From assembly GCF_015706575.1 (NCBI RefSeq), contig NW_024037074.1:26711334-26775333 (forward strand): a stretch of DNA of 64,000 bases, given 5' to 3'. A model generated the notes under the pieces. That model saw nothing but the letters and a program-made list of their open reading frames with translations. It did no database searches and was not told the DNA's origin. The translations under genes were made by a program, and so were the position numbers. The stretch is from Patiria miniata (taxonomy: Eukaryota; Echinodermata; Asteroidea; Valvatida; Asterinidae). Of the stretch, positions 12,201-23,227 are shown one piece after another. Every line of letters starts with the position of its first letter. Position 1 is the stretch's first letter.

Positions 12201-15200
12201 GTAATCATCTATCATCAATTATCAATCATCAATCACACATCATCGATTATCGATTATCAGTCGTCAATCATTGATCATCAGTTATCAAATACCAATCATC
12301 TATTGTCAATCGTCAATCGGCAATCATCAATCGCCGATTGTCGATTGTTGATCATCAATCATCAATCATCAATCACACATCATTAATCATCGATTATCGA
12401 TTATCAGTCGTCAATCATTGATCATCAGTTATCAAATACCAATCATCTATTGTCAATCATCAATTGGCAATCATCAATCGGCGATTGTCGATCGTTGATC
12501 ATCAATCATCAATCATCAAATACCATCAATTATCAATCATAGATCATCAATCGCTGATCATAGATTGTGGATCTTTAATTGCAATTGTCAATCGACAATC
12601 ATCGATCAACGATCATTGATTGTCAATTGTCAATAATTGTTTTACCAATCAGCTGTCATTTTACTCAGGTACTCTAATGAACCTTAACAAAAATTTAAAA
12701 CCAACAGGCAGACCAACACTCAGGCCTGGGAGGTGGACGGCCAGCCCTCTGGCATCTTCACCAAGTACCTGATCAAGAGAATCAGACAGGCCAAGAAGAT
12801 CACTCACGTCCTGGAAGACGTCATGGAAGGTAGATCCTGTCTCCTCATCGCTTTACATCATTTGGGCCCCGTGCGTGAACAATAGAGGGGGACTATCACC
12901 TTCAAGAGCCCCATGAATGGGAACACGTCGCGTGCGCATACCAGTGTGTATTTGCCTGCGATTGGGGACCCCCTATTGTCCCTATTGCCCCTTGCACTCT
13001 AACTTTTTAGGAAGACCTCCCATATGTTTTGTACACATCGCCAAATTGGGGACCTTCAGGAATCGAGGACCCTATTGTCTTCTATTGTTCAACGTCCCTT
13101 ATTGAATGCAGAAACAAACTCCCACAGGTTCGTCATGTATAGTGCAAAGTACACACAGCTAATATCTATTGTAAATGTGCACCAAGCCCTGGCGTCTTTG
13201 CGTGAGCATCAGACAATGTGTTGGAATGTCTCTTCTAGTGGTCTCTCCTGACTCTAAACCCTAAGCACAGATAACATTGAAAAAGTAAACATGAGCCTTT
13301 TTTTATACTTCAGTAGGTTAAAAAAAATCCCAAATTTGCAACGGTGCAGAAATATCAGATTAAGTACTTTTTCGTTGTATTCACTAGATGTACACCATGA
13401 CCATTGCGGTTACGGCAGGCAGTACCCATCTCTGTCACATGACCTGAACGAGGCCCGCTCGCTTCGAGATCCCATCAACCCCAGCGGTCATACTCAGGAG
13501 ATCAACGCACGAAGCAAGATGTGGGCAGAAGCCCATCGTAAGTTTTGTTAAAATACTATATTTTTTGAATAGGTGGCACCATGCTTGCACACTGGTGGTA
13601 CACGCACATTCAATGTTCCTACAACCAATAGAGTTTTCAAATTACATCATGAAAGCTTGCCATGCAATAGACGCCTGCCGTGCGAGCCTCTGTTCCATAG
13701 ACTGTTCTCCAGCATGCAAAGTCTTTTTAATATTCCCATGCAATTTCTGCACACAGTTCTTCCAAAGAACCCGATATGGATGAAGTTTGGGCATGACGTC
13801 ATGGTGGGCATCGATTTAGCCACGCGCTTTTCCAACGTCATGCTGATGCACACCTACATCCCTCCAAACTGCATGGGTGAGGCCACCAATTGCCACGTCA
13901 AACTGGAGAATTTCAGCCCGGTATGGTTTGACCTTTGTTTATTAGTTGTCTGCAAAATGTGTCCAGAAATTGGCTGAAAGCCAGTACCTCCTGTAAATCT
14001 AACTATATCTCATAATAGAGTCACAGTGTTCGAGGTCTCGAGGCCAGCCTCGGCCTCGAGGCTGATTTTCATGGCCTCGGCCTTGGCCTCGGAGCCTTCT
14101 GACCTCGACGAATCTTATTGGCCTCGGAGGTTATGGCCTCGACTACAACACTGTAGAGTCATGAGCAAAAGACAACATTTTAACTAGTCAACTCAAAACC
14201 ATGTGCCAGCCTATCACATTCTGGTATAATAATTTGAATCAGAACATTTTCAGTGACAGTTTGTGCACAGTTAAAGTTCGTCACTGCAAAACTTATGCCT
14301 CATTTGCAAATTATTTTGAAAGTGGTAATATTGCATTTGATTTCCCATCTTCCCGAGCTTAAAAATTAATGCCAACTGAATACATAAATAGCATTATCCA
14401 TTCTCATTTGTCTTATTCAGGAACTCGACATTAACATGCAGCAGCATGATGTTGGCTTTGTAAGTACAAAGAATTTCCAGTTACTGTTAAATTGATTTTA
14501 AAAAGTACATATTTATTCCCATTCATAAATATCTTTTCGGTCCAAATGTGGTTAAGCCAGCCAGTGGTTTATCGAACGTTTGAAACCACCCATGTGACGG
14601 GCTCTCGACCAATAGGAATGGGTAAACTGTCTTAGGTATTTATGAATAAATAGTAAAAGAACACACTGGCGTTTCTCAGTCAGCTGTACACAGTATGCTG
14701 GCTCTAAAAAGGAAACATTGGAATACATTTTCTAAGGTGTATGACACATCAATAAACACTGCATCTTTTTTATGTTTTGGAATTGCGGTTACCATTCCAG
14801 ACATAAAATAACGGTTAACATATCCTGGAGGTTTAAACATCTCAGGGGATCGTGTGGCAAAACAGAGGATCCTATGGCAAAACAGGTAATCCTGTGACAA
14901 AACAGGGGATTCTGTGGCAAAACAGGGGATCCTGCGGCAAAACAGGGGATTCTGTGACAAAACGGGATTCTGTGGCAAAACAGGGGATCCTGCAGCAAAA
15001 CAGGGGATCCTGCGGCAAAACAGGGGATCCTGTGGCAAAACAGGGGATCCTGTGGCAAAACAGGGAACCCTGTGGCAAAACAGGGGATTCTGTGGCAAAA
15101 CAGGGGATCCTGCGGCAAAACAGAGGATCCTGTGGCAAAACAGGGGATTCTGTGACAAAACAGGGGATCCTGCGGCAAAACAGAGGATCCTGTGGCAAAA

Positions 15201-17574
15201 CAGGGGATCCTGTGGCAAAACAGGGAACCCTGTGGCAAAACAGGGGATTCTGTGGCAAAACAGGGGATCCTGCGGCAAAACGGGGGATCCTGCGGCAAAA
15301 CGGGGGATCCTGCGGCAAAACGGGGGATCCTGCGGCAAAACAGGGGATTCTGTGACAAAACGATATTCTGTGGCAAAACAGGGGATCCTGCGGCAAAACA
15401 GGGGATTCTTTGACAAAACAGGGGATCTTGTGGCAAAACAGGGGATCCTGTGACGAAACAGGGGATCCTGCGGCAAAACACAGGATCCCATAGGTGCCAA
15501 CTGTTACGAATTTTTCGTAATTATTACGAATTGTTTGTTAAATTACGAAAATACGATATGCCACTAAAACATTACGATTTTCCCATTTTCTACCTAACGA
15601 AAAAAAAAATACTTGTAAAGTATCGTTTTTGACCGAAAACTTCTGGCGAAATGTCATGATAATGGATGGACTGGTGACAAGTCTAATAAGAATGCAGTCA
15701 AGCACCTGATGGACATCAATGCAGTGTGCGCAGTGGAGTACTTGAGGACCAGACTAAAACTATTTTTCAATGGTGTGTCATTTGTGTGCTGCATCTCGTG
15801 GATGTGTGGTTGTGTGTACTGTATGTGAATTGTGAGTACTTTTCAGTGACGATCGTGAGCACATTTGGTCGCTTTTTGCTGGGATGAGTCTATCAGTGCG
15901 AGATTTTAATCATGGAATTTAATAAGATTATGGTTGGAATAATTGGTAATAGAGTTTGAGTTTGTCACAACGTCCAGAAAAGATAAATCAGCATGCGTTT
16001 GCAAGGTATGTTGGCAGGATATTTCTATTGCATACGGTGGCCCTAAATCAACGTGTGTAAACACATTGATACGAACTCGAAACTCCACATCGATAGCATG
16101 CATCTCAAAAAAAAAATGCGCACATGTTATTATTGTTATTATTTATTTGACTTCAACAAAAAAATACAGACATTGAAGCAAAATTAATTTTAAAAAAATA
16201 ATAATAATAATTTAAAAAAAAAAAATTTTAATTATTTTTTTAAATTATCTTTTGGCCTACAGTACATTATTATTCACAACAAGAAGGGTATGCACATGTA
16301 TGTGTACATGTAAACCATGTATCTGTACTCGCTGTTGGTAAAGCTTTTGATAAAACGAGCAGTTGAAAATGACCGCGCAGGTTAATTACTAATTGGGATT
16401 TTGAAAAGTTGGCAGCTATGGGATCCTGTGGCAAAACAGGTGATCCTGTGGAAAAACAGAGGATCCTGTTGCAAAACGGGTGATCCTGTGGTAAAACGGG
16501 GGATCCTGCGGCAAAACAGGGCATCATGCGGCAAAACAGGGGACCCTGTGGTAAAACGGGGGATCCTGTGGCAAAACAGGGGATCCTGCGGCAAAACAGG
16601 GGATCCTGCGGCAAAACAGGGGATCCTGCGGCAAAACAGGGGACCCTGTGGCAAAACAGGGGATCCTGTGGCAAAACAGGGGATCCTGCGGCAAAACAGG
16701 GGATCCTGCGGCAAAACAGAGGATCCTGTTGCAAAACGGGTGATCCTGTGGTAAAACGGGGGATCCTGCGGCAAAACAGGGCATCATGCGGCAAAACAGG
16801 GGACCCTGCGGCAAAACAGGGGATCCTGTGGCAAAACAGGGGATCCTGTGGCAAAACAGAGGATCCTGTGGCAAAACAGGGGATCCTGTGGCAAAACAGA
16901 GGATCCTGTTGCAAAACAGGGGATCCTGGGGCAAAACAGGGGATCCTGTGGTAAAACAGGGGATCCTGTGGCAAAACAGGTGGTCAGCAAACCTACTACC
17001 TGTGTTTTGCACGTGCAAATGTTAGTCTGTCTATATATCAATACAATACGTTTTTTTTTTTTAATGTGGCCGTCCTTTTTCTTTTTAAAGGGGGAGTACC
17101 CCTCACAGACAATTGTGAAGATGATAGTTACCACAGTACGTAACCTGCAAAGGTTAAGGGTATGTATTTTCATTTGTTAATTCTGTGATTATGTCATTGA
17201 TTTTTCATTTCCCCCCAATCTCACCCATGGGCCTGGCAATAACACGTGTTTATGGGACGTGACAAAAGGTATTTCCATCTATAGACGCATTATAAAGTAT
17301 ATTGGCCTATTGACACGCTTGTTAACCCATGCACAACACAGAAAAAACATACACAATAATCGCAGGTTGGTTTTTAATGTCATGTTCTCTGTGTCCATGG
17401 CAGGGTGACTTGGAGTGTACGGTGACCGTGGAAGGCATGTACCGGGGAAAGCCCTTCAAGGAGACCTTACCATTATTCATTCACAAGCCCTTGGTGTCCA
17501 AGTTGTGGCAGACCAAGCACTACGCAATACCCAGTGAGGATAGTTGCCCGGACTCATCTACAAGCACAGAATGA
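241..17574 (+). CDS. MALT1: MALT1-like paracaspase (5' end outside window), 17 exons
   Basis: Cysteine protease and scaffold of the CARD-BCL10-MALT1 complex that activates NF-kB; cytosolic. Exons: 241-397, 1965-2151, 3230-3363, 4075-4301, 5242-5338, 6087-6113, 6638-6772, 7889-8050, 9424-9627, 10891-11068, 11694-11768, 12708-12829, 13388-13537, 13757-13920, 14421-14459, 17091-17159, 17404-17574 (TGA). All borders are AG..GT and phases agree, giving 2298 nt (765 residues). The order is Death-domain end (GSPAMSLLRNLG), three Ig-like domains (YCCKVY, YCCRVW, YQCRVY), then the caspase-like domain starting DKVALLIGNLDYR. The catalytic His lies in YFSGHGFE (exon at 10891) and the Cys in LLLDICRK. 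The linker MWAEAH and C-terminal Ig-like domain (RFSNVMLMHTY) follow. The tail after the last Ig strand is about 30 residues, far shorter than in human MALT1. The first exon could instead begin at 231 (AG at 229-230). The orthology is clear from local similarity; splice sites are read by eye. Confidence 0.95.
677..914. mobile_element. TIR element built of a TTGGATT(C)AGCAG motif
   Basis: The left end ACCCTGCTGAATCCAACAGG is mirrored at the right by TCTGTTGGATTTAGCAGGGT. The interior repeats TTGGATT-AGCAG in both orientations (about 724, 778, 828, 866). It lies in the intron after the first MALT1 exon in the window. The short open frames here come from the repeat and are not genes. Confidence 0.6.
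1395..1675 (+). repeat. 11-bp minisatellite, unit CATCACAAGTC
   Basis: About 25 near-identical head-to-tail units in a MALT1 intron. Because 11 is not a multiple of 3, all frames cycle through the same 11-residue peptide, so a long open frame appears by chance. Downstream (about 1850-1890) the complementary motif GACTTGTGACTGGA occurs, so the array faces inverted copies of its own unit. The same core recurs at 24.6, 48.1 and 52.4 kb. Confidence 0.95.
2176..2615. mobile_element. Non-autonomous hAT-type element (MITE)
   Basis: The ends are TAGTGCTGCA and TGCAGCACTA, exact inverted repeats. Both sides carry the direct repeat CTATGGAC (2168-2175 and 2616-2623), an 8-bp target duplication typical of hAT transposons. 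The inside is non-coding, with GGTTCGGTTTGGTTCGG tracts near both ends. It lies 24 bp after a MALT1 splice donor (2152). Confidence 0.88.
2920..3085. repeat. Degenerate GACTCGAGTCGAGTCA repeat
   Basis: Low-complexity tract of overlapping GACTCGAGTC/GAGTCGAGTCA motifs, partly self-complementary, in the intron before the MALT1 exon at 3230. No coding signal. Confidence 0.7.
3798..3903 (-). mobile_element. tRNA-derived SINE
   Basis: Read on the minus strand it has an A-box-like segment (GGCTCCGTTGGTAGAGCACT) and a B-box-like GGTTTGATCCC, then the tail CAATTTCTTTGTTCAAC. It is not a functional tRNA: the stems are poor. It sits head to head with the SINE at 3916. Confidence 0.7.
3916..4010 (+). 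mobile_element. tRNA-derived SINE
   Basis: TAGCTCAGTTGATAGAGCAC is a good internal A box and GGTTCAAGCCCC a B box, followed by CAATTTCTTTATTCAAATA, the same tail as the divergent copy at 3798-3903. It ends about 65 bp before the MALT1 exon at 4075. Confidence 0.75.
6833..7500. repeat. Two adjacent copies of a dispersed repeat (TACTCCTGGGTGGAGAG family)
   Basis: Copies at about 6833-7165 and 7185-7500 share a degenerate consensus: CCCCTGCTCAT, a CTCCCTGGGGAG-like box, CAGCTTGATGCTGCCAT, ATTTACTCCTGGGTGG, CTTGCCCAAGGGCACA and AACCCACA. Further copies or pieces lie at about 11333-11620, 19360-19640 (inverted), 19840-20090, 25480-25750, 36600-36640 and 55680-55870. It looks like an old SINE or LINE-end family; no reverse transcriptase is visible. 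Confidence 0.6.
9050..9320 (+). repeat. G/T-rich minisatellite (AGGTTTTATGGGGTTTTGC)
   Basis: About 13 imperfect units of roughly 19-23 bp in the intron before the first caspase-domain exon (9424). The units vary at their ends, so the period drifts. The open frames are repeat artefacts. Confidence 0.9.
9702..10104. mobile_element. pogo/Tc1-type MITE with TA target sites
   Basis: The ends CAGTGGAACG and CGTTCCACTG are exact inverted repeats, each bordered by TA (9700-9701, 10105-10106). The interior includes TTCGGTATAGCCGAATATTCGG motifs. It is in the intron between the two caspase-domain exons at 9424 and 10891. Confidence 0.8.
10303..10760. repeat. (ATT)n tract and unclassified repeat-like sequence
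   Basis: An (ATT) run at about 10303-10326 is followed by about 430 bp of AT-rich sequence with no gene-like frame. It resembles the end of a retroposed element with an ATT tail, but no family is recognised. Confidence 0.3.
11990..12650. repeat. Degenerate ATCAATCATCGATTGTC satellite with a duplicated block
   Basis: About 650 bp of overlapping ATCAATC/ATCGATTGTC words. A block of about 140 bp starting CACACATCAT at 12234 recurs almost unchanged from 12373, so there is a higher-order duplication. It lies in the MALT1 intron just before the exon at 12708. Confidence 0.9.
14030..14155. repeat. GCCTCG-rich low-complexity tract
   Basis: Repeated GGCCTCGG/GGCCTCGAGG words, partly palindromic and locally rich in CpG, in the intron after the MALT1 exon ending at 13920. 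Confidence 0.7.
14512..14655. mobile_element. Small fold-back element
   Basis: TTCCCATTCATAAATA at the left is mirrored by TATTTATGAATAAAT at the right. A related piece lies at 44645-44745 and an end-like fragment at about 45338. Non-coding. Confidence 0.5.
14848..15487 (+). repeat. 20-bp minisatellite, unit GGATCCTGTGGCAAAACAGG (array 1)
   Basis: About 32 units in the intron between the MALT1 exons ending at 14459 and starting at 17091. Each unit carries GGATCC; variants are TGTGG/TGCGG/TGCAG and GGGGATCC/GAGGATCC. The 60-nt super-period keeps frames open on both strands (up to 274 codons), but these are not genes. Confidence 0.97.
16418..16982 (+). repeat. 20-bp minisatellite (array 2)
   Basis: About 28 units of the same 20-bp repeat, same orientation, in the same intron as array 1. 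Internal blocks are themselves duplicated: the stretch with CAGGGCATCATGCGG occurs at about 16517 and again at about 16777. It begins in GGCAGCTATGGGATCC, the inverted counterpart of the right edge of array 1 (GGATCCCATAGGTGCC). Confidence 0.97.
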
Positions 17575-17579
17575 CTGGG

Positions 17580-17728
17580 CACTGACCCTCCTTCGCCCTT
17601 CACCCATCTTCTCATTCCCACTTTCCCCACCCCTACCTCCACCCAACACCCCTACCTCCACCCAACACCCCCATCCCTACCGACACCTCTCCCCCAACTT
17701 CTCACCTCCCCCACCCCAACCCGCAGGT
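17580..17728 (+). other. C-rich pyrimidine tract in the MALT1 3' UTR
   Basis: Directly after the TGA, about 145 nt are almost all C/T/A, with CCCCTACCTCCACCCAACAC in tandem (about 17630-17668). C-rich 3' UTR tracts can bind poly(C)-binding proteins; that role is inference. No clear AATAAA follows soon: there is ATTAAA near 17989 and AATAAA near 19746. Confidence 0.5.
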
Positions 17729-20467
17729 GCCAATTTCATGGAACTGCTTAACAGTTGACAAAAAAGTTGTGCCAACTAGAGCAGAAAATGTGTTAACTTA
17801 ATCTTCATGTTGTTTGTTACTCAGTCAAAATTTTGTCCGCTTCCCCTGATATACATTTGTACACAGACTAGTTAAAAAAACAGTCAGATCACATTCCTGT
17901 AACTTTTCAAATTCCATCAAATGACAAAAGAGGTCATTGGTAGGTACATATCTGGCATATCAATCATCTCCAGTCAAAGCATGACTATATTAAATTAACA
18001 AGGGAATTCTTAAAGCTACAGTCCATCATTTGCAGCTATCCAAAAAGTAACTGACGTATTTATTATTGTTGAGAGCATACTTGGTTAAAAGATAGTAATG
18101 GCACTAAACTCCCTGTGAAATTATTCTTTCTGGCATGCGGTCATTTTGAAGAACACAATCAAAGGTCATGTCCAAAGATGCGTCTAAATACCCAATTTTG
18201 GAAATTTCCATGAGTACTTCGTTTTTTAATTCGGCAAAGCCGTAAATGGGTGCGCACAAGCGCTGACACGACGCACATGCGCGCACATGCGCGTGACATC
18301 GCGTAGCTGCAATCAGGTGAATGACAACGTGTACAGGACGCTGATTTCGGGTGCAATTCAAAACCTAACTCGGCACTTATTGAATGGAAATCGAGATCCT
18401 AGAATATTGTTTTCTTGGAATGTACAGCATTCACTGAGCTGAAACTTCATCAGGTTAGTTGTAAAGCACCCTTTAGATTTTGAGCCCATTTTTTGCTTCA
18501 TATGAAAAAATGCACAAATGACAAATGATATACTTAATAAGCAATGCATTTGAACGTCTCCCCCAACTCGCCCTTTCGTACCTTTGAGTGGGTACTACAT
18601 GTGCACGGAATCCAAAGTGTTTCCTAACTTTGTGACATTGGCCAGAATCGTGACTGTAAATGCACATACAGGTTAATAGATGGCAAAGATGAAAAGAGTG
18701 TAGAAGACCTTGTTTGAGATTGTTTGTTAAATATCACTATAGTCAATTTCTTTATTTAACATACTATTGACTGATAGAATATTGATTTTTTGGTTAAATC
18801 ATATTTTAAGATATTCAATTTCAAGTACTCAGCAGATCTGTATATATATACACAAACTTAAGCTTTAATTTTGTCGTTTTCCGGCTTGGCTAAATTTTTA
18901 AGTGCGGTTTGCAAGCACAGCCAACGTGGTCGTAGTTTTGATGAGAGCAGTCATTTTAAAAATCTTTTTATTCCTTTTTTTTGTTCAATCTTGTTTAGTG
19001 TTGTAATTTTCGCTAAATTAGAGTACTGGAATTCTTCATCAAAATGTAACATTATCAACAATATTTTACATTCGTATAATATAATATCATCATAGATATG
19101 TAGAGTGGAGTTTCACCAAGTTTTTGTTTTTAGTATTCAGTTTGTTTTGTAATATTAATCGTGTTTGCCTTTTGGGGGGGGCAAGGCTAGCTCAGTTAAG
19201 TTTCACAACGTATACATGCATTTCTTGGATATTGATCATGCATTTATCAGTTTGTACAGAATATATTTTCACCATTTTAGTTCGGTCCATTTATAGTACA
19301 TATTAAAATCCAGTTGTTGTTCTGACCTGGCAGTTGCTGATTACACAATAAAAACACTAGCCATAAATTTGTTACATAGTCTGTGGGTAATTCTGCAGGT
19401 TGTGGGTTTGAGTCCAGCCTGGGGTTATGGAGTGCATGTCCTTGGGCAAGACACTTTATCATCAATTGCTTCTCTCCACCCAGGAGTAAATGGGTACAGT
19501 GTACTTGTACAGGGTAGAGATGGTTACTGTAACTTGTTTTAGCTGCTTTGTCAAAAAAATGGGAGCTGAGCAGGGGTAATAATGATGTACATGTAGTGCC
19601 TTCAGCGTACATGCTCTTTGTGCCAACAAAATAAATTTGCAAGGCAACTGGGCCTGGTCCTTTGAGAAACATTGCTTTTACCAAATATATGAGCTTTGCA
19701 TTAATGAAGCAAAGCAAAATGTCCAAATTAACTGTGTATCATTTGTAATAAAGCAACCAATACATGAACCGCAATAACATAATTGCCAAGACCGTTCCTT
19801 TAGTTGTCATATAATTTTCCCTAAAGAGAACAATGTTACTATCTATGCGTTTCTCTCCAGTTTCAGTGGCATGATGATGAAACGTGACTGAGAATATTTC
19901 TATTTCCCCGGATTGGATGCCAGTCCGTTTCTCTCCAGCTAATGCCGGTACCCGTTTGTACTCCTGGGTAGAAAGAGGCAGGTGAACGTGAAGTGGCATG
20001 CCCAAGGACACAACATACGGCCAGCAGCTGTAAATTGAAGCCCTTACCCCCTGATCAGTAGTCAAGAACCCGAACCTAAGCCACACTTCCTAAATGTGAC
20101 TGGTGACATACTCTGGGGTCCTTCATAGACCAATTTGTCTAAGGACAATCAATCATTATCAACACAATCTCCACATTGGTGGTTTGGAATGACCAACCTT
20201 TTTAATCTGAAAAGAAACAGAGCTCCTTTTTTAAGGACACATTCGTTCAAGGCATATAAGTAACAAAAATATAGTTAACGAAAACACTGGTGCTGGCACA
20301 ACTTCTAAATATTGGTAAAACTTGGGTCTCTTAACATTTTAAATGATCTAAAAGTGGTGGGCAGCCATGTTAGTCAGGCAGAACGAATAGAAAAGTAAGG
20401 TAGCACTTTAAATGACTAACTAGAGTGAAAGTGTGCATAAGCTTTTGTAGCTACAACTACTTCATTA
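17729..20467. other. Intergenic / MALT1 3' UTR region without a recognised gene
   Basis: AT-rich sequence with scattered dispersed-repeat copies (about 19360-19640 inverted, and 19840-20090). No open frame has the composition, length or splice context of a coding exon. Confidence 0.5.
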
Positions 20468-20708
20468 GGGGCCAATTTCACGGCGCTGCTAAGCACAACA
20501 ATTTGCTTAGCACAAAAAAGTCTGGCTTATAAAAGCAGGTTACCAGCCAAAACTCCACGTGACGTATGTTGCTCATGATTAGTATTCAACTGTTGTTTGC
20601 TTAGCATGAAAATCACATGGAGTTTTGGCTGATAACCTGCTTTTATAAGCCAGACTTTTTTTGTGCTAAGCAAATTTTTGTGCTTAACAGCGCTGTGAAA
20701 TTGGGCCC
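20468..20708. mobile_element. Fold-back element, GGGCCCAATTTCACGG family (copy 1)
   Basis: The left arm GGGGCCAATTTCACGGCGCT is matched by AGCGCTGTGAAATTGGGCCC at the right. The arms of about 100 bp include the inverted pair AAGTCTGGCTTATAAAAGCA / TGCTTTTATAAGCCAGACTT, around a loop of about 45 bp. Confidence 0.85.
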
Positions 20709-21019
20709 TGCAGATGCAATGAAAAAGGACATCATCATACACGATGACGAATCAATGATGAAAGTGTGCTTATTATGCTCACATGTAGTTACTCATTTCA
20801 ACTGCTACTTTCCTTTTTCAATTTAAATGATAAAGACTAAAATAAAAACCAAAATACTTCGGACTGAAGATGTCAACACTTCAGACAGTTCTGAGAAAAA
20901 GCATGGCATTTGTGCACAAGTATGGTGATACTTGAGTGCCATTTCTGCTGCTTGCCCAGCAAGGTGAATTTTCTCTGGAAATAGTTTATTGTTTTTGTGT
21001 ACATTTGAATGTACATGTA

Positions 21020-21385
21020 AGGCCACAAAAAAAATAAGTCGGTCTCTGGTCAGCGCACGCGTCGATTTTAATCATGCATGTCAATCTCTTTTTTTCCAAA
21101 ATGTTCCGCTGTAGCTCCAACAGCGCCCTCTATTGCCGCACCTCCTCAATTTTTTTTTATCAAAGAGCACCAAGGAATGGGAAATTGCACCAAGGCAAAT
21201 GATCGAGAGCACCAAGGCAAATTATGGAGGACACCAATGTACATGAGGACACCAAAAAAGCAAAATAGTACCCCACCTTGTCTGTACAATCCAAGCTTGA
21301 AGAAAAAAAAAAAAAGCAAGCCACATCCCCGCGTCAATTCCGGAACTTTGGTCTGACCAGAGACCGAATATTTTTTTGGGGGGCC
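21020..21385 (+). mobile_element. TA-flanked MITE, AGGCC/TCGGTCTCTGGTCAG family (copy 1)
   Basis: Terminal inverted repeats of about 30 bp contain TCGGTCTCTGGTCAG and TGACCAGAGACCGA, with A/T-rich spacers to AGGCC ends and TA at each side (21018-21019, 21386-21387). The interior repeats CACCAAGGCAAAT and AGGACACCAA. Copies in the opposite orientation are at 28842-29214 and 60345-60636. Confidence 0.88.
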
Positions 21386-21798
21386 TAATATTGGTTATGT
21401 GTACTCATCACAGAAGCGCACACGATGCGTCCTTTTTTTACATTTGGGTTGCCATGAGTAGGCCACTGTTCCTGCAGAGTCAATAAATTGACTTCAGTTC
21501 AACTGCACGGCACACAAAGTTCAAATGCACTGTTCAGTTCCTTCACACTTACGGTACATGCCCACTGTTACAAAAATATGTACACAAGCTAATGGGCCTG
21601 GAAGTGTGATAGTTAATAAATACTGACTGCTTCGGGTGGCCTAGCCTCCCGAGGTGATCCATATAGCATTTTGTTTTCCTGAGGCGTTGCCAACAGAATG
21701 CAATGTTTTATTGATAACCAGGGAGGCTAGTTTTATCACATGAGTTGAAGCAGTCAATATTTGTTTTATAACGCCTCACCCACAGATTCCGCTTGATT

Positions 21799-22332
21799 TT
21801 AAAGGGACACTAGGTCATGGAACAGCCCAATTGGGCTACAAAACGCACTTTGAACGAGATGATAATAATCGGAAATAACTTTTAAGAGTACGATATAAAC
21901 GTCCACACAACTATCCTTTCAAAACTGGACGTTTTTGTGTTATTCCTGTATTATGCGTGCGAGAACGAATTTCGGGGTCCACTTTTGCGACCCCATAAAT
22001 TCGAGCTGTTTGGATGCTAGTTGTGATTTCATTCGTATGCGTAAAGTGTTCGCCTTTTGCGGACGTTGAAGAAACCACAATTTTTTGCATTGGTGATTGG
22101 TCACCGCGCGCTGTTCCCGAGACACACAACGTGTATAGCGTACATGAGAACGACACGAAAAACGTATTCGTACTCCGTCATGTCCAATGTAAACAAACAG
22201 GTTTTTTCCGTCTTTTCTCGGGAACAGTAAGACATTAGGTTGGTTTCCTTTCAACCAGATGTTTGAAATAGGCTAAGTAAACAATCCAAAACATAACATT
22301 TTCGGGGATTTCAGGACCTAGTGCCCCTTTAA
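21799..22332. mobile_element. TTAA-flanked MITE, AAGGGGCACTAGGTCCTG family (copy 1)
   Basis: 534 bp bounded by TTAA at both sides, with inverted ends AAAGGGACACTAGGTC and GACCTAGTGCCCCTTT. The 57393-57922 element is a second copy in opposite orientation. TTAA target sites suggest mobilisation by a piggyBac-like transposase (inference). Confidence 0.85.
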
Positions 22333-23046
22333 GAGATAACTGATTAATTTAATTAAAATCTAAGTAAAATGTACTTCTATTTCAAAATGAAGTTAGTTGA
22401 AACTTTTACTTTCATTTTTCCTAATTACCCCTTACTGGAATGTTTGAACTCAACTCAGCGCGTGGGAACGATACACGCAATGCGCACACATGTACGCACA
22501 CCTCTGGTTGCTATGCATGACCATACCAGGTCATGGGGAACACAATCTTTCCAATGAGAACCCAAAGAAATTTGAGGTCACCCGAGTAGTGGCATAGTCT
22601 AGCCCATCACTAGTTCCCGTTAGTTATCACAAATTAATCCCAGTCCCAATTCAACTCACAAGCTATTCCAATGAGCTTTGACAAAGGCATTCCTTTGTTA
22701 CTGTGCATCCACTGTTACTCGTGAAGGGACTCGTGATTTACTTGTGACTGGAGTTGTGATGGACATGCATGACATGTGATGGACGCAACTAAATCCCTGC
22801 ATCTGAGCCCATGATAAAGACGATGGGAATAAGAGAACGTGGGTGTCAAGACAGCACCCTCTTGTGGCTCCTGTCAGTTGCTACGTGATGCCCTTAGCAG
22901 TCTCGCCACCAAACCCATTAAAAATAACCAGTGTAGAAAATATTGGAGTTTGTATAAAACAAATAAGGTTTTTTTTTTTTTTTAATTCAAACCTCGGCTT
23001 TGCCGCCAATTTCGGCTTCACCTCTGGTTTCACAAACATTTAGCAT

Positions 23047-23224
23047 CTATAGACCATTATCATGTTGCAGCCTTCTTAATTTTTCCCAATTAAATCAATG
23101 TAACCAAAGAGCGAGGCTGGAAGGAAAATAGTCTGCTTCCTTATGCACAAAAATATTATCATTCAGTGCTGTTATTGGTCTACAGGGAACATGACTGAAA
23201 TGGTGGCGGCATGATAAAGGTCTA
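23047..23224. mobile_element. Small inverted-repeat element
   Basis: TAGACCATTATCATG at the left is mirrored by CATGATAAAGGTCTA at the right; non-coding interior. It abuts the hairpin at 23228. Confidence 0.5.
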
Positions 23225-23227
23225 TTC

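Noticed and set aside
14676..15500. Long open frames on both strands, up to 274 codons
   Set aside because: They run through the 20-bp satellite, whose 60-nt super-period keeps frames open. The peptides are pure repeats and have no splice or start context.
16270..17018. Open frames of 110-234 codons on both strands
   Set aside because: Same satellite artefact as at 14.7-15.5 kb.
17329..17403. Upstream extension of the last MALT1 exon as coding
   Set aside because: The frame is open but the previous exon joins at the AG at 17402-17403 in the right phase; the extension is intronic.
21940..22254. 104-codon minus-strand frame
   Set aside because: Lies wholly inside a TTAA-flanked MITE that has a second copy at 57.4 kb with a disrupted equivalent.
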